Assembly: GCF_030864355.1 (NCBI RefSeq)
Contig: NC_083400.1
Coordinates: 201,001 to 265,000 of the forward strand
Direction: 5' to 3'
Length of the DNA stretch: 64,000 nt
From: Cutaneotrichosporon cavernicola
Lineage: Eukaryota > Basidiomycota > Tremellomycetes > Trichosporonales > Trichosporonaceae
Notes under the pieces: model-generated
Database searches by the model: none
Seen by the model: the letters and a program-made list of their open reading frames with translations, nothing else
What the model was told of the DNA's origin: nothing
Made by a program: the position numbers and the translations under genes
Shown: piece after piece, positions 1-9,833 of the stretch
Numbering within the stretch: the stretch's first letter is position 1
Layout: each line of letters begins with the position of its first letter

Positions 1-1
1 A

Positions 2-1192
2 CAGAAGAGGCGAGCGAAGAAGTCGACTCGGAGGGCAGAGGTCGAGGAAGACGATGGAATGGAGGTAGAACCGACGTTTACGAAGCGTGTGGTCGGTGAC
101 GGGCCCGATAACCTCGTTGACGACGATGATATACAAGCTGCACTTGCGCGGAGTCGGCGGAAGATCACCAAGAAGAAGCCCAAGGCCAAACCCGAGGACT
201 TGGCTGTAAGGAGTGAGTCAGCTACAGCCAGACACACGTTAGCTGACGCCATAGTTAAGAAGGAGCGCGAGGCCGAGCCGGCGGCGCAGGAGGATGGCGA
301 CGACGACGGTGACGGACTTATCACGTTTGACGAGACGAGCGAGTTTGTGCGTAACGTCACGACCGAGAGCCGCGCGGCGCCCGTCAAGAAGGAGCGGTCT
401 CGGAGCATCAGCGCGACGCCTGCACCGCCTGCAACCAATGGCGAGGCAGTCGTGGTCAAGGTTGAGCGTGTCGACGGAGACGTGGACATGAGCGACGACG
501 AGGACGAGGACGACTTGCTCGCCGAGATGGCTGCGCGCGAAGGTCTCTCGTTAGCCGAGTACCGGATCAAGATCGACAGCCAGATGGAGGAGCTAGGCGA
601 CATGGCGAAGGCCCAAGAAGAGCCAGAGCCGGTGATGGGCAACGGCTTAGGAGGTGTGCTCAACCTACTCCGCAACCAGGGGTCTCTGGAGAAGCAGAGC
701 GAGGCGGACGCAGAACGTGAGCGCCTGCAGAAGCAGCACGACATGTGGCTCGCCGACCATCGGCGGCGGCAAGCTCAGCGCGAGCTGGAGCGCATCGCTG
801 CCCGCGGTGGGAACAAGGACCAGGCGCAGCGAGAGTACGACAACCGGCAGCGCGAGGCTGCGGAAGCGCGCGACGCCCTCGAGGCGTTCAAGCACTACAA
901 GCCTGACGTGTCGATCAAGTACCACGACGAGCTGGGTCGCGAGATGAGCGTCAAGGAGGCGTGGAAGAGTCTGTCGCACAAGTTCCACGGCAAGACAAGT
1001 GGACGGATGAAGACGGAGAAACGACTGCGCAAGATTGCAGAGGAACAGGCAGCGCAGCGCATGACTGCGGGCGATACGCCGCTGGGCATGAGTGATGCGT
1101 TTTCCCGCCGCCAGGCCAAGACGGGCGAGGCGCACATGGTCCTCTCGGTGGGGAACAAGGGGAGTGCAGCGGGAGTGGGCAAGAAGCGCTAG
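2..1192 (+). CDS. SNU66: SNU66/SART-1 family U4/U6.U5 tri-snRNP protein, carboxy-terminal part
   Basis: Part of the U4/U6.U5 tri-snRNP, needed for spliceosome assembly in the nucleus. The frame is open from base 2, so the amino end lies off the left edge; about 396 residues are visible. The chain is very charged, with an acidic run near bases 490-515 and Lys/Glu/Arg-rich helices. It closes with the conserved SART-1 tail: YHDELGREMSVKEAWK, then LSHKFHGKTSGRMK and the MTAGDTPLGM stretch. The first in-window ATG (59) is internal, because open frame continues upstream of it. No intron is needed in the visible part. The family assignment rests on the tail, which is distinctive; the missing amino half cannot be assessed. 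Confidence 0.88.
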   Translation, partial: QKRRAKKSTRRAEVEEDDGMEVEPTFTKRVVGDGPDNLVDDDDIQAALARSRRKITKKKPKAKPEDLAVRSESATARHTLADAIVKKEREAEPAAQEDGDDDGDGLITFDETSEFVRNVTTESRAAPVKKERSRSISATPAPPATNGEAVVVKVERVDGDVDMSDDEDEDDLLAEMAAREGLSLAEYRIKIDSQMEELGDMAKAQEEPEPVMGNGLGGVLNLLRNQGSLEKQSEADAERERLQKQHDMWLADHRRRQAQRELERIAARGGNKDQAQREYDNRQREAAEARDALEAFKHYKPDVSIKYHDELGREMSVKEAWKSLSHKFHGKTSGRMKTEKRLRKIAEEQAAQRMTAGDTPLGMSDAFSRRQAKTGEAHMVLSVGNKGSAAGVGKKR

Positions 1193-1536
1193 GGCGAGCG
1201 TGGGAGGATGCATGGGTACTGTACCATGGTGTGGGTCCGCGTGGCGATGGGGTGACTCACGTACTTCTGTGCCCCTTCGAAACACGCGAAACTGCCATCA
1301 TCATGTCATCTGTGGAACGCGAAGGCCGACATCACGGATAGATGAAGCGAGGGCCATTGTTCACATTGTCTACTCATCACGCTTCCATTGTCAAGAGCAT
1401 CGCATTAGCCTCGCCTGGTGGCGTCGAGACGGCATATATACTGACCTACTCACAGCGGCCACGCGCCACTCACACCCAACTCCCTGTCCCCGTCCTACAC
1501 CCACCCAGTTCAGCATCACTATCCATCCTAGTCGCC
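1193..1536. other. Intergenic region between SNU66 and the first secreted lectin gene
   Basis: No gene seen. It holds one GTACTGTAC motif (1216-1224) and a TATA-like CATATATACTG at about 1433-1443, roughly 95 bases before the next start codon. Confidence 0.6.
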
Positions 1537-2330
1537 ATGCTCCTCCTCGCCTTAACTTACCTCACGCTTGGCGTCTCCGTGAGCATTCCCTCCCTCTCCT
1601 CTTTGCGTTTCCCCCTCTCTCTCCTCTATGCCCCCCCCTCCTCAGCCACTGACCTCAGGCCGCCACGATGTCGTGGACCAACGCCACCCTCGGGAACAAG
1701 TGGACTGCAGCGCAGCTCAACGACTCCTCCTTCGCCAAAGAGGAGATGCTTGTGCGTGTGCACTGGGCCCCGCCGTTTTGCGACAACGAGGTAGACACTA
1801 CGTCCGTCACCGTGTCCACCACGACCTCTATTCTCACCACCAAGTCCACCGCCACCGCCTCCGCCTCCGCCTCCGCCACAACGGAGACTGGGACCAACGC
1901 CACACCCCTCCTCTGCATTGGCGCCTACACCGCCAACGCGCACAACGCAACCCCCGCTCTCGTACCGTGCTACTCCCCCACCGCCGCCCTAGTTTTCGGG
2001 ACGCACCACCACATCGCCCTCGGCAACGGCTGCCTCACCGCCCCTTCGGACCCCAGCAACGGGTTCCTGGTCACAATTGAGGACTGCGACCCCGACTCGG
2101 AAGGACAGATCTGGTCCTGGGCCCGCCACGGGTCCGAGTGGAGCTTCACGCACGGAGACTTCTGCCTCGATGTTATGGACGGGGTTTATGATGTCGGCAC
2201 GCCGCTGCAGGTTTGGGAGTGCGAGGAGCATGGGGGAAACGAGAACCAGGTGTTTGGGTTCGAGAAGATGCTGCGGATTGATTATGGGGACGCGGAAGTT
2301 TACGTGGACGGCATTACGCTGTCGTGGTAG
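1537..2330 (+). CDS. Secreted beta-trefoil (ricin-B/QxW type) lectin-like protein
   Basis: Predicted secreted carbohydrate-binding protein of 237 residues. Exon 1 (1537-1578) encodes a signal peptide start, MLLLALTYLTLGVS. The intron (1579-1658) has a GTGAGC donor and a CTGAC branch just before the CAG acceptor. Exon 2 (1659-2330) continues in phase. Residues ~60-85 are a Ser/Thr/Ala linker, likely O-glycosylated. The carboxy half carries paired Cys and trefoil signatures, with QIWSW and NENQVFGF at the QxW positions and FCLDVMDG as a trefoil strand. The amino segment (MSWTNATLGNKWTAAQL) recurs in the decayed copy at 4994-5387. It is the first member of the lectin array ending near 10.6 kb. 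The ligand is unknown; the lectin call is by motif only. Confidence 0.75.
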
Positions 2331-2397
2331 ATTTCGTAGTAGATAGTATACATACTGGTCTGGTGAGGAACGATTGGAAAGTCTATGATGCACCCGC

Positions 2398-3278
2398 CTA
2401 CATGTACATCCCGCCCTCGGAACGCGAGGGCTGACGCGGCCGAGCACCCATCCCCGGACCAGCGAAACGCTCGTCGTCGTCCTCGTCCCAGTGGGCGTAT
2501 CGCCCCAGTGCCTTGGACATCGGGCCCGGAAGAGAGGAGAGGGCCGGCTGCAGGGCGGAAGCGGAGAGCTGCGAGAGGGGAAGGGGGAGGAGGTGAAGGG
2601 TTGCGTCGGGGATAACGCCAGCTGGGTGTGCGGCCTGATGTCAGCTTGAAGCGACATAAGAGCTGCGCGAATAGCGGACGTACCTGCGAAAGAAACGCGC
2701 CGGCCAGGCCGGTAACGTAGTTAGGCGCGTCGTAGCCCGGCCCCTTGACGGCGGTGGAGGAGAGCACACGCACAGGCGGGTCGGAGGGTACATGCTCTCC
2801 GGGCTGGGGGATGTACATGCTCGGCACGTACGACGAGAACAGCGTCCTGTCATCAGACACCATATCATAGTAAGAGGGAAACTCACCAAGAAGAACCCTT
2901 TACAACCTCAGCGAGCTGCTTGACGACTTCGTGCGCCTCCAACCCATCCTGAAGCGCAACAACAACCCCGCCATCAACAGACACGCCCATGCCCGCCGGC
3001 TGGCCGCCGACTTGTACCTGGAAGATGGGCCGGCCAACCGCGCGGCGGAGGAGGAACTTGCCTGCTTGGCCGATACCCACCACCACCGCCCCACTGCCTG
3101 ACAGCGGGTGAGGGTTCGAGGAATCGACTGGGAGGAGGTGGATATTCACTCCTGGAGGTGGGGCCGAGGCTCGATGCGAAGTGGTCGGATAGACGCCCTG
3201 GCCCTCTTCATCTGACGAGTCGGACTCGATGCGGTAGCGTGGGGGCGGGCCAGTTAGGGGCGAGGTTGGGTCGTACAT
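2398..3278 (-). CDS. Proteasome assembly chaperone 1 (PAC1/PSMG1)-like protein
   Basis: 263-residue protein in three exons: 3278-2887, 2846-2684 and 2634-2398, with donors GTGAGT and GTACGT and acceptors after CTGATGACAG and CTGACATCAG. The stretch DAPNYVTGLAGAFLSQ followed by a hydrophobic strand-rich segment (VIPDATLHLLPLPLSQLSAS) resembles the PAC1 region of the form PNIVSGLxAAVLTYC. PAC1 pairs with PAC2 to template the 20S alpha ring in the cytosol and nucleus. The start is the ATG at 3278. It is divergent from the F-box gene, 195 bp away. The assignment is by pattern from memory and could be wrong; the exon structure is firmer than the function. Confidence 0.55.
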
Positions 3279-3383
3279 GTTGAAGATAGTCAAACAAGTT
3301 GAACGATGATGCAGTCGTCACTTGGGATCAGTTGGGTGGAGGTTAGATATCCACGTGGGAAAGCAAGTTTGGTTCCGCGGTAA

Positions 3384-3419
3384 GGCGGTGGAGGCGGTGG
3401 AGGCGGTGGAGGCGGTGGA
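3384..3419. repeat. 9-bp minisatellite (GGCGGTGGA)x4
   Basis: Four perfect copies of GGCGGTGGA plus a partial fifth, in the shared upstream region between the PAC1-like gene and the F-box gene. Confidence 0.9.
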
Positions 3420-3473
3420 GGCGGTTTGGAGCCGAGATAGGTTGACGTAGCTACAACTTTGTTGTTAACAACC

Positions 3474-4932
3474 ATGAGCACGAGCATGATGATGGTCAAC
3501 AAGGTCAATGAGCTACGATATCCTTCCCAGAGCAGTGCCTTCCTTGCTCTTCCTTACGAGGTTCTCCTCGAGATCCTTGTCCTCCTTGGTGCAGAGGACG
3601 TGCACTCGCTCCTGGCGACGTCGACTACGTGTCGACAGCTTCACGCTTTACTCTACGTACGTTGTTTCTCTCGGCTAGCTGTGGGGTACTAACTTGGAGC
3701 TAACACCAGGACGACCAGCGTGTATGGCGCGGCCTCGCGCTCGCTGTCTACGATGACCCCGCGCACGCGTGTGCCTTCCTCCAACCCCAAGAGGTGGATT
3801 GGCAGGCACGTGTGCTCTCGCGCGCTATCGCTACAGAGATTCTCATGGACTCGCGGAATGTGCTTGGCGAAACGTCAAGCCGACAGCTCGACCTCCTCGT
3901 GAGTCTTCAGCTTATCCGCATCTTCGTAGGCTGATGGCGGCGCGCGAAACGTGCTCTAATCAGTGACACCCTCCTGGGGCTGTACCTCGACATGCCTGCG
4001 CATCCCGCCGACTCTCGCAATGCCAAGTTACTAACGCAGCTCCTCAAGCGGGAGGAGTTTGCATTCCTCGCCCTCAACGGCCGCGGAACGGCGTACGCCG
4101 TCCTCGACATCCTCCGCCGAGTACTAGACGGGGATATGTGGGACGGCGAGGCAGCGGTCGAGGCCGAGTCGCCGTTCATCAAATTGTGGCGTCTTTCTCC
4201 AGTTGACATGACATGTGACAGTAATGGACTCGTGGACTGGTCCACCATAAGCGCCATGGTATCCATCCTTTGTGAGTTCTCTCGAGATCGGGCTGACCGC
4301 AGTGTGGCAGTACGCTTCTGAGGAGGCCCAAGTCGACGTAGAACGGATTGAACGGAGCATTTCAGCCCCGCTTGTGGGAGTAGGGCTCGGGAGCGGGGAG
4401 GACTGGGCCGGCGTGAGCGGGGACTGGTATGCTGTCGCACAGTTTTTCTCCGAATGGAGGTCAGACGTACCCCTGGCCGAGCTTGGAACATGGACGGTGT
4501 CGCCCTGCTCTCTCGAGGACACATTGGACGGCTTCAGCGCTTTCATGGGTCGCCTGCCTACGGCGCAAGAAGCGACCGTCCTCGATCCCATAGTTCCCTT
4601 CTCGACTGCCTGCGCTCCAATCTACTTCTCGGGGAGCAACCACACGCTGCCGCACACCGACGGCACACCTGTCAACGTGCACATCCGTGGCGTAGTGCGG
4701 TTATCCGTGGATTACCCGCCAGCAGCTGTATGGACTTGGGTGATTGAGCGGCCGGACAACCAGGTCATTGCGCGCGTGGTGCAAATGCCAGGACGGGGGA
4801 GCGGTTTCTTCGGCGTAAGTCCTGTCAACTCAAGGCTAACCACAGCGTTTGGTGATGGTGGGAATGGTGGGAACTCTGAATCCTGTCGAATTCGACGAAA
4901 TCGAGGGCGCGGTATGGATGATGCGGACGTAG
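3474..4932 (+). CDS. F-box domain protein
   Basis: Substrate-receptor type protein of an SCF ubiquitin ligase, by its amino-terminal F-box: LALPYEVLLEILVLL, then ATSTTCRQLHALL, at residues ~23-60. Exons: 3474-3656, 3710-3898, about 3965 or 4040-4271, 4303-4814, 4846-4932. Introns 1, 3 and 4 have clean signals (GCTAACACCAG, CTGACCGCAG, GCTAACCACAG). Intron 2 is unclear: donor 3899 is phase 0, but the nearest acceptor (3963) gives TGA. Using the CTAACGCAG acceptor at 4039 restores the frame but drops about 25 plausible residues (DTLLGLYLDMPAHPAD). No recognised substrate-binding domain follows the F-box. The start ATG at 3474 was chosen because upstream in-frame codons lack ATG. Confidence 0.72.
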
Positions 4933-4993
4933 TGTACAGGATATGCATTTGACCGACTGATTCTATTGAGAACCGGGGCGATCGCGTCGACGG

Positions 4994-5387
4994 TCACCAG
5001 CTTCGGGCCGTAGTTGAGCTCGAGCAGCGCCACTTTGTCGAATCGAAGAGCGACTTGGTGCCCCTCGCGGTCCATGACGGGCTCACGGATGAGGCCGCTC
5101 CAGTCGAGTTGGCGTCCGTTCCATTAGCCTTGAGTATCCTGTAAGGTGAGCTGGGAGCGTGGCTGGCATTGAGAGCTGCTCCAAGGTTCACGGCGATCGA
5201 TGGCGCCCAGCGGAGGCGCCCGAGGACCTCGACTTTCGGGAAGGTGACGTTGGCAAGCTGGCCGTCTGTCCACTTATATCCGAGGGCGTTGGTCCAAGTC
5301 ATGCTGGCGGCGTGAGGACAGTGCGACTTGGACGTGGGCTACGGAGACGGCGCCGAGGAGGCTGGTTCCGAGGATGCTGACGAGCAT
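4994..5387 (-). pseudogene. Decayed copy of the secreted lectin-like gene at 1537
   Basis: Its amino end mirrors the 1537 gene: a signal-peptide start MLVSILGTSLLGAVS (ATG at 5387), an intron-like gap, then MTWTNALGYKWTDGQLAN (from 5302). The donor has changed to GTAGCC, and the acceptor CCTCAG of the paralogue is CCTCAC here, so the conserved intron cannot be spliced. Downstream the trefoil Cys and QxW features are gone and the frame ends early, at about 4994. The tail is convergent with the F-box gene. A functional but rewired gene is possible; the lost splice sites make decay more likely. Confidence 0.6.
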
Positions 5388-5441
5388 GTTATGTGTGCGT
5401 AAGGCGAGGATGCTGACAAGCATGTTATGTGTGCGTGAGGC
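5370..5441. repeat. 36-bp tandem duplication spanning a start codon
   Basis: Two near-identical 36-bp units (5370-5405 and 5406-5441) duplicate the start-codon region of the decayed lectin copy, giving two successive MLVSIL starts on the minus strand. Confidence 0.85.
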
Positions 5442-6480
5442 GAGGAGGAGAGGTAAGTAGACATCCGCATGGATGCGTCCAGACAAAAGTGAGATTGGAC
5501 GATTAATCAAGGGCGATGACAATGGAAAGGGAGGCGATGAAGGCGATCATCGCCAAGACAAAGGGGGGTAAGGCGGTGAACATGAGAGAATCGAAACAAA
5601 GATGGATGCGAATCATGTGTCAAGGCCATCCTGCATGCGACCGGACGCGTCGTTGAACAATGTCATGTAGCAGCACATATTCGCCACAACTGATGATTCG
5701 TTCTGGACGGATACGTCCGTGAACACGCCCTAAACCTGAGCCTAACGAAAATGCCAGCACCCTGCAATCACTCTCCGCCGACCACGCCGCTCTTCCTGTC
5801 CACCAGAGACCTCGGAAATCGAACGACGACTTACCGGACATGTCGGTAAGGTGAGAGAAAGGGAAGCCGGTTTTAAGAAATATCGGTTCTAGAGTGCTTC
5901 TAAATAACGGAGAATCTGGTATCAGATTGGGATAAAAGTAGAGGCAGGGCGGCAGATGGAGGACGGAGTGGGGCAGCTGATGTGGTGAGAGGAGTATCGT
6001 GGGGTTTCTGGGGGAGCGCTGTGGTTAAAACCGAGTGCACTAGACGCAGAGAGGCTACAGAAGAAGGAAAAGGAATATTGAGTTTTGCAATATTATGCAA
6101 AGATTTGGTCTGAGAAGCCTGGGTGCTGGGACATGGATCTCCCAGTCTAAGATGTAAATACTGTATAATGCCATGCCGTGTAGACTGGAAAAAAGAGAAA
6201 TTGCGCTCTACTTGTACGTTGGTGGCGTAGGCTGGGTAGCCATCACATATGAAAGGCGTCATGCATCTATCCTCAGAATCGGCGACTGTGCACCAACTAC
6301 TGTACATTGCTTACCCACCCGCGTAGACCGGAATGTGGCGGCGACGTCGGTGGCTAACGACACCGTGCGCCCCGCCGCACAGGGGTCATGTCGTCGCACA
6401 TTCCAGTGAAACTGAAACTCCAATTCGACTTGGCATCGCCATCTGCCCGCCGATCCGCAAGGAGTATCCGCATCGGTTTT
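5442..6480. other. Intergenic region, no gene recognised
   Basis: Only short open frames without domain features or splice support. It includes a moderately AT-rich stretch near 6080-6190. Confidence 0.55.
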
Positions 6481-6482
6481 TG

Positions 6483-6489
6483 TATATAA
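6483..6489 (+). promoter_or_regulatory. TATA-like box of the frameshifted lectin gene
   Basis: TATATAA lies about 50 bases before the start codon at 6538. A similar element is found before the minus-strand paralogue (8481-8490). Confidence 0.45.
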
Positions 6490-6537
6490 TCCCACCACTG
6501 GTCCTTTGAACTCTCCATTCCAACCAACCAAACTCCA

Positions 6538-7107
6538 ATGCTCCTCTTCCTTCTCTTCATTGGTCTTGTGGCAGCCGCTCCGGCTCCGGTACGTCTCCCC
6601 CCCCTCCTCACCTAACAAGCAGCAACTCCCGCTTTCCGACTTTAGGGGTCCTTGGACAATTGGCTATCGCCGAGTCAAACTGCCTCTCCAAGCGCACCCG
6701 GGCTACTGCCTCGGCCTGAGTGCGAAAAACTGGGGCGAGCCTGTCTCGCTGGTTTTTTGCGACTCTGACGACGCCAAGCTCGTCATGCGCTCCGACAAAC
6801 TTACGGCCTTTGGTACGATCCTCCACCACGACTTCTGTCTCGATGTGACCCAGGGCGATCCGTCGCTGTACGCCCAGGCATATTGGTGCTGGTCGGGTAA
6901 CCCGAACCAAGAGTTTGAGTGGGCCGACACGTGGGGCGACTGGCAGCGCCTCCGCTGGGTCGGTTCAAACAAATGCTCAAGGTGCCGGGCCCCGAGCTCT
7001 TGTCTGGAGGCGCGTACCCGAGCGCCAAGATTACATTTGCCGATTGCGATGACTCGGGCGCGGACAGATACCAGCGCTGGGGGTTCGAGGAGTTTTTCGA
7101 CGAGTGA
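6538..7107 (+). pseudogene. Secreted QxW lectin-like gene with a one-base frameshift
   Basis: Exon 1 (6538-6588) encodes the signal peptide MLLLFLLFIGLVAAAPAP. The intron (6589-6622) has GTACGT, CTAAC and CAG. Exon 2 starts at 6623 and reads through trefoil strands (YCLGLS, FCLDVTQGD) and the QxW-type NPNQEFEW. At about 6974-6978 the reading moves from frame 2 to frame 1. In frame 1 the expected family end follows, with CDDSGADRYQRWGFEEFFDE at 7107. The change fits loss of a single C after the TGC codon. The unshifted frame stays open to 7120 but gives an Arg/Ser-rich, unrelated tail. It is either a recent pseudogene or a sequencing error. Confidence 0.65.
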
Positions 7108-7414
7108 GATTATTCTTTAGCTTCCAATTTTCGAGTTTCCGATATGCGCTGGTCGCACTAGTACATATTTCATGCATGTGATTTAGTTTACGTGGAGGGC
7201 GGTGGACGAGTAATTGCGCACTGGCGAGGACATTGGCTGTGGTGCTCAGAACCGGAACAAGCCACGAGGCAGGATGCGGACAGTTCCTCATGGAGAAGCT
7301 ACATGGTGGCAGCAAGTCAGACTGACCCATTTCTCTCTGAAAGTACCTTGCTCCTCATGACCGTGCACAGGTCTCGCCGCCTCGAAAAAGGGTTGATGCA
7401 GCTTCATAGCTGCT
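7108..7414. other. Intergenic region, no gene seen
   Basis: Lies between the frameshifted lectin gene and tRNA-Ser. No supported feature. Confidence 0.5.
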
Positions 7415-7514
7415 CGACGAAGACCTGATTCGAACAGGCGCTCCAGAAGGAAATTGATCGCACTCCAAGAGTAGACGTTCGAGTCAATCGCGTTAACCAC
7501 TCCGCCACTTCGCC
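7415..7514 (-). tRNA. tRNA-Ser(CGA) with intron
   Basis: Reading the minus strand from 7514: acceptor GGCGAAG pairs with CTTCGTC; a D-arm with AGTGGTTAA; anticodon stem ATTGA/TCAAT with loop CTCGAA giving anticodon CGA; a long variable arm (TCC/GGA stem) as expected for serine; T-arm GCCTG-TTCGAAT-CAGGT; discriminator G at 7415. An intron of about 19 nt (roughly 7459-7477) follows position 37, the canonical site. The TTCGAAT loop is the internal B-box. Confidence 0.93.
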
Positions 7515-7866
7515 GCTGATATGGATGCGGCCTGCAAGAAGGATAACACCGCTGCCTAAGGAGGGCTTCCTGTTTGCGAAGCGGGAGAGGGTAGTTGTGG
7601 TGGTGGCCTGGAGATATAGTGTCTAGGGAGAAACCACCCTCGGCGATTGTGGCGGGGCCAACGTTGTGTGGCGGAGAGAGATTAATCTAAGGCACAGGGG
7701 GCCACACATTGTTGCTCATTGCTTTCTTGACAAATGGAGACAGTGGTAACTATACCTGACCGGTACTGTACAATACACTGAGGGCCGAATCCCACGCCAT
7801 CACGGTATGACTAAACTTCACATGACAGCTAGAAAACCAGTTCCTAGAAAACCCTGTGCTCATCCA
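7515..7866. other. Intergenic region, no gene seen
   Basis: Upstream flank of tRNA-Ser and 3' flank of the next lectin gene. Contains GTACTGTAC at 7763-7771. Confidence 0.5.
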
Positions 7867-8448
7867 CTAAAAGTCCCAGTACTCGCTCCACTCCCACTTC
7901 TGCAGGCTGTCGTTGGGGTCACACGGCGTGAAACCGACATTCTGTCCCGCCAGGACCGGCCCGTCATTGTATATCCAAGAAGGGGTGACCGTGAGGCAGT
8001 ACTGTCCTGGCCCCCGCCAGCCAAAGTTCATGCTGCCGGTTCCCGAACCATACCAAACAAACTGCTGGTTGGGGTTATCGGGGTTACACTCCCAGTTCTG
8101 GGCCGGGTTCGTGGGGTCGCCTTTGGCCACGTCGAGGCATGTCGGGCCGCCCGGGGGTGCGCCAAAGCGGAACATGTCGCCTTCAACCCGTAACTTGGAC
8201 GCTGGGTCAGTGCACTTGACGAGCTGGACTGGGCCGCCATTCTCGTGGAACCATGAGCCGAGACAGACTTTGGGGTTGGAGGAGAGGTGGATCCGGATCG
8301 GGCTGGCGCGCTCTTTGAGCGTCGCGCGCGGCTCGTTGATGGAGAGCGAAGCGGGCTAGAATTAGCAAGGAGAGGGAGGGCTGATGAGACTCACGGCCGC
8401 CAGGGCGGTGATGCTGAAGAGGGCTGTGATTGCGTTGAGGAGGAGCAT
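7867..8448 (-). CDS. Secreted beta-trefoil (QxW) lectin-like protein
   Basis: Intact 180-residue member of the array. Exon 1 (8448-8395) encodes the signal peptide MLLLNAITALFSITALAA. The 39-nt intron (8394-8356) runs from GTGAGT to TTCTAG. Exon 2 (8355-7867) holds the mature protein. Trefoil features: CLGSWF, VQLVKC, CLDVAKGD, NPNQQFVW, YCLTV, and QKWEW near the end. The Cys pairs sit where ricin-B repeats carry their disulfides. It shares the exon-1 signal peptide / exon-2 lectin layout with 1537 and 6538. Secreted, with unknown sugar ligand. Confidence 0.8.
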
Positions 8449-8480
8449 GTTGGATGGTAGATGACGAGTGGGAGGGACCG

Positions 8481-8490
8481 CCTTATATCT
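8481..8490 (-). promoter_or_regulatory. TATA-like box of the 8448 lectin gene
   Basis: Minus-strand AGATATAAGG, about 35-40 bases before the ATG at 8448. Confidence 0.45.
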
Positions 8491-9142
8491 GTTCCGAGAG
8501 AACAGCTAGCTTCCTCTCACGGCGGCCACATACAAAACTCGCGTTTCAGGGGACTGCCCCTCCATCCCAAGTCGGAGTTGAGTCTCTCAAACGGAATTCC
8601 TCTCCGAGGAATGGCTGGCTTTGAGGGAGGATGAGGGAAGAGTCCCGCGAGCAGACGGCCCTCCGATGAGTGGACGGAGGAACCAGAGCGGGGCGGAGGA
8701 GCAGTGTCTCTAATCCAATCAATGACTCACTCCCATCAGCCATCACCGACATCCGCCACGCTCGGCGGACGGTGTGAGACACGCTTCTTGGCTTCTGTGC
8801 CTGTGGTTCGGGTGACCGTGCGTACATGTACCCCTCATGCACAATGTGGGTCAACTCATGCATCTGGACCGACCCACATCCGTTACTGGTGAGTTTCAGG
8901 GTATGACCTCGGCCGACTCGGACGGATGAAAAGAGATATCGGTCGGTGTCTCAGCAAAGCCCGCGACCTGCGAGCATTGTTCGCCTAGCCACCCTAAAGT
9001 TACGGATATCGACGGTCTGTTCAGTACAGTATCAACTGAGATGGATATCCCAAGATTCAATTGACGCTCCGCCTTATCCAACACATCTGGCCTAGAAGAA
9101 ATAAACCCAGCATGGGATGTAAGTCCAACCCCAGACTACCAA

Positions 9143-9217
9143 ATGATCCTCCTCTTCATCTACCTCATAAGCCTCGCCTATGCCCTCTCTCTCAGCGAGA
9201 AACCCCCGAAACCCTAA
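9143..9217 (+). pseudogene. Signal-peptide-only stub, possible lectin-gene remnant
   Basis: A 24-codon frame starting MILLFIYLISLAYA, a typical signal peptide, that stops at once with no lectin body in any frame. It looks like the exon-1 relic of an array member. This is an inference; a chance hydrophobic frame is possible. Confidence 0.3.
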
Positions 9218-9293
9218 GGAAAGCTACTGTGAACCTCCTGATCTAGCCACTAGACTGCCAGCCTACCACCTCGGCGAGATCTGGACCCACGAC

Positions 9294-9425
9294 TCATGTC
9301 CCAGCTGCGGAATGAGTGGGATGGGAGCTTACCGAGTTGTCTTGGTGCTCGGCAAGGTTAAACGCCGGGAGAGTAGTTACCACCGCTAGGCTCATCGTGA
9401 TGAGATGGACCAGGCGGGAGAGCAT
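9294..9425 (-). pseudogene. Short secreted-peptide frame or lectin-gene remnant
   Basis: ATG at 9425 begins MLSRLVHLITMSLAVVTTLP, a signal-peptide-like start, with a TATAAAAA element about 40 bases upstream (9466-9473). A GTAAGC donor follows, but no trefoil exon can be joined. It could be a small secreted peptide or a truncated copy of a neighbouring lectin gene. Confidence 0.3.
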
Positions 9426-9833
9426 TGTCGGTGCCGGTGTTGGTACTGTACTCAACCCAGATGAATTTTTATATCTCTGGCCCCAGGTTTGTTGGCCTGT
9501 TATAGCTCTCATAGCGATGTACCATCAAACCCTGCCGGTTCAAACCTGCAGCGTTCCAGCGGGATGAACAAGTTGCCAATCGAGGTCTACCATACAATAC
9601 GTGTAGAGGTCGTATGGACAGTTCTTAGTCGGGGAGCATTGCGGTGATTGCGAGCAATTTCGAGTCCAAACGTATCCTCAGAGACTGCCCCGGTCTCCTC
9701 CCTCGAAAACGGCACAATGGCTTTAATGTTCTGCATCTCCCACATATGTCCTCACGGGATCGTGTCCCGACCTGCAGATATCTCCTCAGAGCCAGCACCG
9801 ACGTCTTCACAAGTTCATCAAACTTATCAACAT

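Larger units (their letters stand above)
8449..9833. other. Intergenic region with possible lectin-gene remnants
   Basis: No complete gene. Contains GTACATGTAC (8822-8831), GTACTGTAC (9443-9451) and two signal-peptide-like stubs listed separately (9143-9217 and 9294-9425). Confidence 0.5.
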
